Below the pieces are notes generated by a model, which saw nothing but the letters and a program-made list of their open reading frames with translations, searched no databases and was not told where the DNA came from. This document shows positions 44,364 through 51,133 of a stretch of 64,000 nt of DNA, one piece after another. The position numbers and the translations under genes are program-made. The DNA comes from an uncultured Collinsella sp. (GTDB lineage: Bacteria; Actinomycetota; Coriobacteriia; Coriobacteriales; Coriobacteriaceae). Location: the NCBI GenBank assembly GCA_902470695.1, contig CABRHH010000002.1, positions 62,001 through 126,000 on the forward strand, in the 5' to 3' direction. The first letter of the stretch is position 1; every line of letters begins with the position of its first letter.

Positions 44364-45467
44364 ATGTGCGCTGCGAAGCACATCGGGTTTCTGGTCAAGC
44401 CGGCGTCGAGCGCCTGCAATATGCGCTGCCGGTACTGCTTCTACAGCGATGTGGCGGCGCACCGGGTCCGGCCGTGCGCCCGAGTGATGGATGACGCCGT
44501 AACCGACGCCCTCATCGACCGCGCGCTCGCGGTGGCGCCCGACGCGCACGTGTCGTTCTCCTTCCAGGGTGGCGAACCCACGCTGGCAGGGCTGCCGTAC
44601 TTCCGTTCGTTCATCGAACGCGTCGAGGCGCGCCGCGAGCACCAGCAGGTGAGCTATGCGCTGCAGACCAACGGGCTTGCCATCGACGATGCCTGGGCGG
44701 CGTTTTTGGCCGAGCATCGGGTGCTGTGCGGCGTGTCGATAGACGGCTGGCGCGACCTGCACGACAGCTTACGGCCCGATGCGCACGGCGCGGGTACCTA
44801 CGCGCGCGCCATGGGGGCGGTCCGCAGGTTGCGGCGCGCCGGTGCGGAGGTGAACGTGCTCGCCGTGCTGACGGCGCAGATGGCGCGTCATCCGCAGCGC
44901 ATGTTCTCCTGGATCGAGCGGGAGCATATCGACTACCTGCAGCTCATTCCCTGCCTGCCGGGCCTGGACGAGGAGGTCGACACGTTCTCGCTCACGCCGC
45001 GCGCGTTCGCATCGTTTTACCAGCGCCTGTTCGACCTGTGGTGGCGCTCCTGCGAGCAGGGGCGGTACGTGAGCATCTGGCTGTTCGAGAACCTGATGCA
45101 GATGGCGCTCGGCCAGTTTCCCGCGCAGTGCGGCATGCTGGGCCGGTGTGCTCCCCAGTTCGTGGTCGAGAGCGATGGCGCGGTGTACCCGTGCGACTTC
45201 TACGCGCTGGACGAATGGCGCGTGGGCAACATCTGCACGGACGGCCTGGAGCGGATGGCGACATGCGAGACGATGCGGGCGTTTTTGGCCGAGCCACGTC
45301 GCGCCTGTGCCGCCTGTGCCGACTGCCCGTTCGAGGGCGTGTGCCATCGCAACTGCAAGCGGCTGAATGTGGCCTACTACGACGCCGCGTACTGCGGCCT
45401 GAAGGAGTTTTTGACCTACGCGTGGCCGGGGCTCGAGCGCACGGCGCACATGGTGGCGCGCTGGTAG
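44364..45467 (+). CDS. Anaerobic sulfatase-maturating enzyme (radical SAM, SPASM)
   Basis: A 367-residue radical SAM enzyme that oxidises the sulfatase Cys to formylglycine without oxygen. The SAM cluster motif is C18-N-M-R-C22-R-Y-C25, followed by SFSFQGGEPTLAGLPYF and VSIDGWRDLHD. The SPASM region with auxiliary clusters includes CGMLGRCAPQFVVESDGAVY, PCDFYALDEW and the final CAACADCPFEGVCHRNCKR set. The start at 44364 follows GGAAGGGAGG. The 286-base gap before it has no clear feature. Its only visible client is the sulfatase upstream. Confidence 0.94.
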   Translation: MCAAKHIGFLVKPASSACNMRCRYCFYSDVAAHRVRPCARVMDDAVTDALIDRALAVAPDAHVSFSFQGGEPTLAGLPYFRSFIERVEARREHQQVSYALQTNGLAIDDAWAAFLAEHRVLCGVSIDGWRDLHDSLRPDAHGAGTYARAMGAVRRLRRAGAEVNVLAVLTAQMARHPQRMFSWIEREHIDYLQLIPCLPGLDEEVDTFSLTPRAFASFYQRLFDLWWRSCEQGRYVSIWLFENLMQMALGQFPAQCGMLGRCAPQFVVESDGAVYPCDFYALDEWRVGNICTDGLERMATCETMRAFLAEPRRACAACADCPFEGVCHRNCKRLNVAYYDAAYCGLKEFLTYAWPGLERTAHMVARW

Positions 45468-45701
45468 GGATGGCAGGCGCGCGGTCGTGCTCCGGTGCCG
45501 TGGGCGTCCGGTTGGATGCGGCTGGAGCGACCGGCGGCGCAAGATTGCGGGCCGGTGATGGCTGCGGGCTGAGGCGCAGGATTGCAGCCCGGCGGCGCGC
45601 CGGTGCGTGTTGGCGGTGCGGGCTGCATGTTGGCCCTGCGGGCGGCAAGCGTTCGACATACATGATGGGCACCGTGCGGTGTCGAGAAAGGTACGGCAAC
45701 C

Positions 45702-46298
45702 ATGTCTTTGCAGATGATCGGGGCGGCGCTCGTGGTGGGTGCCGTAGCGGTGCTCATCTACCTCGAGGTGTGCAAGCGCACGACGTTTGCCAAGCTCGAG
45801 GCCTACATGCGGGAGGGGGCCTTCGAAGCGTGCCTCGCCGTGCTGGACCGGCCGATCACGCGCGTGCTCTACCCGCGCTACAATCGGCTGTTCATGCGCC
45901 TGAACGCCATGATCGGCCTGGGCGCCATGGACGAGGCGGTGGCGATCATCGAGCGGATGGAGGCGCTTTCCATGAGCGGCGAGCAGCGTTTGGCGCTCGC
46001 GGTGAAGGCGTTCAACGTCTATGTGGAGCGGGAGGACGAGCGTCGTGCCGCCGTGGAGCTCGCCCGCATCGAGGCGGACGGGAGCGAGGCGGTGGCGCGG
46101 GCGAGCCGGCGCACGTACGAGATCTTCCTCAAAGGCTCGTCTGCCTATACCGATGAGATGGAGGCGCAGCTGAAGGGGGCGTCGGCGGGCGAGGAGGCGA
46201 TGCTCTGCCAGCTGCTGGCCGTGCAGTACGAGAACCGCGGCGACACCGATCGCGCGGAGGCGTACGCCCGGCGCGCCGCGAAGCTGCTGGGCGTGTAG
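45702..46298 (+). CDS. Membrane-anchored TPR-like protein (PTS-linked, copy 2)
   Basis: A 198-residue homologue of the protein at 31208-31828. A membrane helix (AALVVGAVAVLIYLEVCK, about 7-24) is followed by TPR-like helix pairs (MREGAFEACLAVLDRPITRV, DEAVAIIERMEAL, AVKAFNVYVEREDERRAAVE and VQYENRGDTDRAEAYARRAA). Both copies lie in mannose-PTS loci, so the link is unlikely to be chance. A role as scaffold or in membrane localisation is a guess. The next gene follows after 3 bases. Confidence 0.78.
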   Translation: MSLQMIGAALVVGAVAVLIYLEVCKRTTFAKLEAYMREGAFEACLAVLDRPITRVLYPRYNRLFMRLNAMIGLGAMDEAVAIIERMEALSMSGEQRLALAVKAFNVYVEREDERRAAVELARIEADGSEAVARASRRTYEIFLKGSSAYTDEMEAQLKGASAGEEAMLCQLLAVQYENRGDTDRAEAYARRAAKLLGV

Positions 46299-46301
46299 TG
46301 C

Positions 46302-47084
46302 ATGCTGGCGCTTGTGTTCGCGATCGCGCTTGCCGCCTCGACGGTTGGGGCGGTGTGCGGCATCGGGGGCGGTATCGTCATCAAGCCGGTGATGGATGCG
46401 GTCGGCGTGGCCGACGTGGCCACCATCAACTTCCTTTCGGGATGCACGGTGCTGTCGATGGCGTGCTACTCGGTGGTGACCTCGAAGTTCGCCGGGACCT
46501 CGGCGATCGAGCCGGCACACGACACGCCGCTGGCGCTGGGGGCCGCGGCGGGCGGTGTGGCGGGGCGCGCGCTGTTCGGGGCCGCGGTGGGCGCGCTTGG
46601 CAGCGCCGTTATGGCCGGCGCCCTGCAGGCTGCGGTGCTCGCGGCGATCACGGCGGGGACGCTGGTGTACATGCGCAACAAGGAGCGCATCGCCACCCAG
46701 CGGTTTTCCGGGGCGGTGCCGTGCACGGCCATCGGCATGGCACTGGGCATCTCCTCGTCGTTTTTGGGAATCGGCGGCGGGCCCATCAACCTCGTGGTGC
46801 TGTTCTGGTGCTTCAGCATGTCCACGAAGCGCGCGGCGCAAAGCTCGCTGTATATCATCCTGTTCTCGCAGGCAGCGAGCACGGTGTCGGCGCTTGCGGG
46901 TGGGGTTGGCGACGTGGATGCCACGCTGCTTGCGGGCATGGCCGTCTGTGGCATCTTGGGCGGCGTGGCGGGTCGGGCGCTGAACGCCCGGATCGACGAG
47001 CGGGCCTGCGACACGCTGTTTTGCGGCCTGATGGTGCTGATCGTGGTGATCTGCATCTACAACGTGGTGCGCTGCCTCGCCTGA
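46302..47084 (+). CDS. TauE/SafE (TSUP) family anion exporter
   Basis: A 260-residue membrane protein with the eight-helix TSUP layout and the repeated family motif: GAVCGIGGGIVIKPVMDAVG near the start and SSSFLGIGGGPINLVVLFWC in the second half. TSUP members move sulfite, sulfate, sulfoacetate or related anions. Its position behind the sulfatase and maturase genes suggests it removes the sulfate released in the cytosol. This is inferred from context. It starts 3 bases after the TPR gene. Confidence 0.88.
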   Translation: MLALVFAIALAASTVGAVCGIGGGIVIKPVMDAVGVADVATINFLSGCTVLSMACYSVVTSKFAGTSAIEPAHDTPLALGAAAGGVAGRALFGAAVGALGSAVMAGALQAAVLAAITAGTLVYMRNKERIATQRFSGAVPCTAIGMALGISSSFLGIGGGPINLVVLFWCFSMSTKRAAQSSLYIILFSQAASTVSALAGGVGDVDATLLAGMAVCGILGGVAGRALNARIDERACDTLFCGLMVLIVVICIYNVVRCLA

Positions 47085-47263
47085 GCGATGCTGCTGCCTC
47101 TGTTCGGGCAGCAGGTCAAGCCGGCTCGACTGTGCGGCACGGCAACCATTCATCCGGGTTGCCGCGATTCCCTTCGCCTATATGCCGTTGCGGCCACCGA
47201 GCCCGGCGTGGCCGGCCTTTTGCGGGCGAGGAAGCCGCGTTTCATCTCTGTGCGTAACTGTCT

Positions 47264-47287
47264 GTTCGAAAAGAAAGAAAAAGAACA
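47264..47287. promoter_or_regulatory. Candidate DeoR operator 2
   Basis: TGTTCG and AGAACA (5 of 6 symmetric) span 24 bp with an A-rich centre, the same geometry as 39191-39214. It lies 18 bases upstream of the lacA -35 box. Confidence 0.4.
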
Positions 47288-47292
47288 AAAAA

Positions 47293-47334
47293 GTTCAAAT
47301 CTGCTTGAACTGGTAGTAGCTTTCTGCTTATATA
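47293..47334 (+). promoter_or_regulatory. lacAB promoter with dyad at the -35
   Basis: TTGAAC (47305-47310) and TATATA (47329-47334) are separated by 18 bases. GTTCAA (47293-47298) and TTGAAC form an inverted repeat overlapping the -35, which may be a repressor site. Confidence 0.5.
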
Positions 47335-47377
47335 TCGAAATATGAACTAAAACTAACACTACCGAAAAGGAGTGAAC

Positions 47378-47806
47378 ATGAGAGTTGTACTTGCGTCGGA
47401 TGCCGCGGGCATGTCCCTGAAACAGCTCATCAAAGAGATGCTGCAGGAGGACGGCCACGAGATCGTCGATCTTTCCGAGACCCCGGCGCCCGATTTTATC
47501 GATGCTGCCACTGCGGCGGCGTGCGACCTGATGGAGCACGAGGGCTCGCTCGGCTTCGCCTTCGATGCCTACGGGGTTGGCAGCTATATGGCAGCCACGC
47601 GTGTGAAGGGCATGGTGGCCGCCAACATCTCCGACGAGCGGAGCGCCTACATGACTCGCGAGCACAACAACGCGCGTCTGGTGTGTTTGGGCTCCCAGGT
47701 TGTGGGTGCCGAGGTGGCAAAGCGGATTGCGCGCGAGTTCCTGCGGGCGGATTACGCTGCCGGTCGCCATCAGGTGCGCGTCGACATGCTCAACAAGATG
47801 GCGTAG
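47378..47806 (+). CDS. lacA: Galactose-6-phosphate isomerase subunit LacA
   Basis: LacA and LacB form the heteromeric isomerase converting galactose-6-phosphate to tagatose-6-phosphate. The 142-residue product matches LacA in length and in VVLASDAAGMSLKQLIKEML, AFDAYGVGSYMAATRVKGMV and ARLVCLGSQVVGAEVAKRI. It belongs to the RpiB/LacA/LacB fold. The start at 47378 is set by AAAAGGAG. lacB follows after 12 bases. No LacC or LacD gene is in the window. Confidence 0.88.
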   Translation: MRVVLASDAAGMSLKQLIKEMLQEDGHEIVDLSETPAPDFIDAATAAACDLMEHEGSLGFAFDAYGVGSYMAATRVKGMVAANISDERSAYMTREHNNARLVCLGSQVVGAEVAKRIAREFLRADYAAGRHQVRVDMLNKMA

Positions 47807-47818
47807 GGAGACACGATC

Positions 47819-48346
47819 ATGGCAAAGAAGATCATTGCCCTGGGCTGCGACCATATCGTTACCGATGAGAAGACCTATCTGCACGACCGGCTTGAGCAGG
47901 CGGGCTACGAGGTGCTCGACTGCGGCACCTATAGCCATACGCGCACACACTACCCGCTGTTCGGTAAGGCGGTGGGGGAGGCGGTGGCCAGCGGTCGCGC
48001 CGATCTGGGCGTGGTGCTGTGCGGTACCGGTATCGGCATCACCAACTCCGTGAACAAGGTGCCCGGCGCCCGTTGCGCGCTGGTGCGCGACATGACGAGC
48101 GCCCTGTATGCGCGCCGCGAACTCAACGCGAACGTGGTGGGCTTCGGCGGCAAGATCACCGGCGAGTTCCTCATGGCCGATATCATGCTGGCCTTTCTCG
48201 AGGCGGAATACGAGCCCACGCCCGAGCGAGATGCGCTCGTGGCCAAGCTCGATGCCGTCAACCAGGCCGATCCGGCAGCTCAGGCCGACCCGCATTTCTT
48301 CGACGAAATTCTGGAGAAGTGGGATCGCGGAGAATACCACGACTAG
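47819..48346 (+). CDS. lacB: Galactose-6-phosphate isomerase subunit LacB
   Basis: The 175-residue subunit is closer to LacB than to RpiB. Key segments are IIALGCDHIVTDEKTYLHD, YEVLDCGTYSHTRTHYPLFG, VVLCGTGIGITNSVNKVPGA and RRELNANVVGFGGKITGEFL. The GTG-IGI loop contains the active-site residues. With LacA it ties this PTS cluster to galactose-6-phosphate, so the imported sugar is probably galactose-based. A strong hairpin and copies of a 23-bp repeat follow. Confidence 0.92.
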   Translation: MAKKIIALGCDHIVTDEKTYLHDRLEQAGYEVLDCGTYSHTRTHYPLFGKAVGEAVASGRADLGVVLCGTGIGITNSVNKVPGARCALVRDMTSALYARRELNANVVGFGGKITGEFLMADIMLAFLEAEYEPTPERDALVAKLDAVNQADPAAQADPHFFDEILEKWDRGEYHD

Positions 48347-48358
48347 TTCAGTTTGTCA

Positions 48359-48544
48359 GTTTGGGGACGGGGTCGTTTCGTTTGCTTGCCGCTTGCGGTT
48401 TGGGGACGGGGTCGTTTCGTAGTTCAATTTGGGGACGGGGTCGTTTCGTATTACAACACTGAGTTCCTCTTTCTGGCCGGGCACCGCACCCTCCCTGTGC
48501 GGTGCCCGGTTGCAGTTTGCAGTTTTGGGACGGGGTCGTTTCGT
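48359..48544. repeat. Four copies of a 23-bp repeat
   Basis: Copies at 48359-48381, 48398-48420, 48427-48449 and 48522-48544 share the core GGGGACGGGGTCGTTTCGT (the last copy has GGGACGGGG). A fifth copy is at 56298-56320. The first three have periods of 39 and 29 bases, so this is a cluster, not a strict tandem array. Confidence 0.9.
48477..48509. terminator. 13-bp GC-rich hairpin after lacB
   Basis: CCGGGCACCGCAC (48477-48489) pairs perfectly with GTGCGGTGCCCGG (48497-48509). It lies between repeat copies 3 and 4. There is no T run, but it is the strongest stem after lacB. Confidence 0.55.
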
Positions 48545-48698
48545 GCGCGTAGCGCTAGTCGAGGTGCCTGATGCGTTCATGGTTGCGCCGCCAAGAAGGC
48601 GACCCGGCACGCGCCGGGGCTCGATGCTTCCGGCAGCTGCATATGAGCCGGAACCGCACGGGTGAAACACACAGAGCGACGGTCGTTGCCTCATGCGG

Positions 48699-49022
48699 TT
48701 ATACGAGGTGCTCGTAGTCACTGCATTGATGAAAGACGCCATGAACGATGACCTGCTGTTTCTCGTCATCCACTTTGTAGAGTATGAGGTAGGCACCAAT
48801 TGTGAGCTTGCGATAGCCTCGTCGCGCAAGATTGGATGCTCGGGCGACGGGGCCCATTTTCGGAAACGAGGAAAGCCGTGCTATCGCTTTCTCGAAGCAA
48901 TCCAAGAGGGCAATCGCTGCTTGTGAGCTGCCCGATGCGTCGTGAACGTACCACAAAATCTCGTTCAGGTGCTCAGAGGCTCGATCGGTGCGGAGTACCG
49001 TGTAAGGGTTCTCCGTTGTCAT
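48699..49022 (-). CDS. RelE/ParE-family toxin
   Basis: A 107-residue putative toxin of the RelE/ParE superfamily: HLNEILWYVHDASGSSQAAI, then FPKMGPVARASNL and YRKLTIGAYLILYKVDDEKQ, with the typical final beta-strand IVHGVFHQCSDY. RelE members cleave mRNA at the ribosome; ParE members attack gyrase, and the sequence does not decide between them. It overlaps the antitoxin gene by 4 bases (ATGA). Confidence 0.9.
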   Translation of the reverse strand: MTTENPYTVLRTDRASEHLNEILWYVHDASGSSQAAIALLDCFEKAIARLSSFPKMGPVARASNLARRGYRKLTIGAYLILYKVDDEKQQVIVHGVFHQCSDYEHLV

Positions 49023-49321
49023 AGCGCCGCCGCCTCGGTGTGTATGGCGGCATCCGCGTGTTCCAAACTGGAGCGGAGCTCTGACAACGTACTGCTCAGA
49101 GGCGCAACGCGGCCTTCTTCAACATCGCGCTCCGAAATCGCAAGCTCGCGGAGCAGCTCGAGCTCTGCGCGCATCCGGTTGTAATCCTCAAGGCCTAGAA
49201 GCACCGTGTCTCCATGTCCGTTAACGGTGAGGATGGTGGGCCGACGGTTGTCCCGACATGATTGGGCTATATCGGCGTAGTGATTTCGTAAATCTGATGA
49301 AGGTCGGATGTCGGGTGCCAT
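49019..49321 (-). CDS. Phd/YefM-family antitoxin
   Basis: A 100-residue antitoxin preceding the toxin. The N-terminal Phd/YefM DNA-binding fold is visible (DIRPSSDLRNHYADIAQSCR, then PTILTVNGHGDTVLLGLEDY), with a flexible C-terminal part for toxin binding. Phd antitoxins repress their own operon. A dyad at 49366-49394 upstream is a likely operator. Confidence 0.9.
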   Translation of the reverse strand: MAPDIRPSSDLRNHYADIAQSCRDNRRPTILTVNGHGDTVLLGLEDYNRMRAELELLRELAISERDVEEGRVAPLSSTLSELRSSLEHADAAIHTEAAAL

Positions 49322-49699
49322 GGCTCCTCCTGCCGTTCGAGCATATCCTGAGACGCGTATATCAGATAGTCAAATCTTATCATGTATTGACTATTTAGCG
49401 CTATGCCGTCCAGCATATGCGGCTGTTTTGCGTCTGCGCTTTCGAGGTACGCGCACACATGCGGGGACTCCTGCCAATGTCGCGCATTGTCGGCGTAGAC
49501 AGTCTGTCGGCGCTTAACAGCTGCCTGCGCCACAGCGCGTAGGGCTATTGACGCTCATTGCGGACATTGTCTTTAATTACGCGGCTTAAATCCGCTGATG
49601 TCATCCAATGTCTCACATAAAAACGCACTGAGCATGTAACGGCAGCCAACGCCGAAGCACTCAGCAGCTAGTTGCGCCCCGCGGGGCCCACCCGTGCCC
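49322..49699. other. Intergenic region upstream of the toxin-antitoxin pair
   Basis: The region is AT-richer than its surroundings. It holds the TA operator-like dyad and the 3' flank of the MFS gene. A reading frame on the minus strand (49267-49533) overlaps the antitoxin and looks accidental. Confidence 0.5.
49366..49394. promoter_or_regulatory. Candidate autoregulatory operator of the TA operon
   Basis: ATAGTCAA (49366-49373) and TTGACTAT (49387-49394) form a perfect 8-bp dyad with a 13-base spacer, 45 bases upstream of the antitoxin start. Confidence 0.5.
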
Positions 49700-50902
49700 T
49701 TACGCGGCCTTGCGGCGCAGGGACGAGGCGACGGTGCCGATCAGGATGAGGGCGAACACCGCGCCGAGGATGGGGAACGGTGCGGTGAGGGCGTCGGTTC
49801 CCAACAGGGTCTGGACACCCTGCATGTACAGCGGAGCGGCGAAGTTGCCCACGTTGCAGCCGATGAAGATCAGCGAGGTCGCCAGCGTGCCGGTGCGCGG
49901 GCCGGTGATGGAACCGAGCGTGTTGAAGATATAGGGGAAGCACCACGAGCCCGGCAGGCCGGAGAGCATAAGGCCCAGCAGCGCCAGCGGGAAGCTGTTG
50001 CCCGAAAAGCCCACAAGCAGGTCGGAGACGATGTAGATGGCAAGGCCGAGCCACAGTACCTTGATACCCATGCGGCGGTTCAGGAAACCGAACACGAAGC
50101 CGGCAAAAATGCCCAGAAGCGGCATGAGCGACAGCAGGAAGCTCGCGTTGAAGCCCTCGCCCATGAGCTGGGTGGCGATGCTGGGGAAACGCACGGTCAT
50201 GCACAGGGAGTTGAGCACCTGCACCACGGCGAAGGCGGCCAGCGCCCACACGAAGGGGTTGAGGCGCTCGCGGACGTCGTCGGCGGTGGTGGCGGCGTCG
50301 CCGGCATCGCGCTCGGCGGCGGCTGAGGCGCCGACTTCGGGCACGAGTTTCCAGAACAGAATGGCGATGGGGAAGGCCAGGAAGTAGATGGCAAAACTCG
50401 CGTGCCAGCCGAAGCTCAGCAGCAGACCGGCGATGAGGGTGAGCGCCGCCTGCCCGATGGACTCGGTGGAGTTGCGGAAGCCCAGCAGCGTGGCGCGCTC
50501 ATCGCCTTCGAACAGGGCATTGATGAGCGAGACGGCGAGCGAGTTGTACAGGCCCAGACCCGCGCCCAGCGCGAGGCGCGAGGCGAAGATGAGCGGATAG
50601 CTGGCGGTGAACAGCGGGATGACGCCGCCGCAGCCGGCCAAAAGCAAGCCGAGGCAGATGGTGCGCTTCATGCCCAGGGCACGCTCGACGACGCTCGAGG
50701 CCATGATGCAGATGATGACGGCGAAGCTCGGCAGGGTGCTCAGCAGCTCGTTTTGGGCTGTGGTGGTGCCCATCGCCTGTTGCATGAACGGCAGGGCGCC
50801 GTTGATGGTGGGTGCGCTGCAGAGCATGAGCGAGATGCTCAGGACGGCTGCGCCGGTAAGCTTGTTAGGATGGGCTCCGGCGACGGTATGCGTGGTTGAC
50901 AT
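49700..50902 (-). CDS. MFS transporter
   Basis: A 400-residue protein with about 12 hydrophobic segments. MFS features are the loop ERALGMKRTICLGLLLAGCG after helix 2, GLYNSLAVSLINALFEGDER, and FLNRRMGIKVLWLGLAIYI in the second half. No obvious substrate motif is seen. It lies downstream of the GH36 alpha-galactosidase gene on the same strand, with a 231-base gap. Uptake of alpha-galactosides such as melibiose or raffinose is plausible, but drug-efflux families look similar. Confidence 0.85.
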   Translation of the reverse strand: MSTTHTVAGAHPNKLTGAAVLSISLMLCSAPTINGALPFMQQAMGTTTAQNELLSTLPSFAVIICIMASSVVERALGMKRTICLGLLLAGCGGVIPLFTASYPLIFASRLALGAGLGLYNSLAVSLINALFEGDERATLLGFRNSTESIGQAALTLIAGLLLSFGWHASFAIYFLAFPIAILFWKLVPEVGASAAAERDAGDAATTADDVRERLNPFVWALAAFAVVQVLNSLCMTVRFPSIATQLMGEGFNASFLLSLMPLLGIFAGFVFGFLNRRMGIKVLWLGLAIYIVSDLLVGFSGNSFPLALLGLMLSGLPGSWCFPYIFNTLGSITGPRTGTLATSLIFIGCNVGNFAAPLYMQGVQTLLGTDALTAPFPILGAVFALILIGTVASSLRRKAA

Positions 50903-51133
50903 GGAAGGCCTTCTTTCTCACGGGGACGTGGCGAATGGGTGGGGGCGAGCGGACGGATGCCGAGGCGGCGCGCCGGGCGGGCCGATCGCCAAACGGGTCG
51001 CGTCGTGTCTGATGGTGCGGTGCCCGCTGGGCGCTGGAAGACGGATCCGACGCCTCCCGATGCGGTGGCAAATCGGCGGGGCGGGGATGCGCTTCGGGAT
51101 GCCCTGCGCCGCCCGCCGCTGTACTGCCCGCCG

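Noticed and set aside
48359..48544. CRISPR array
   Set aside because: The repeats are close together with unequal, very short spacers (16, 6 and 72 bases), no cas genes lie in the window, and a copy occurs alone elsewhere.
49267..49533. An 88-codon minus-strand frame before the antitoxin gene
   Set aside because: It overlaps the antitoxin N-terminus in another frame and contains the likely TA operator.
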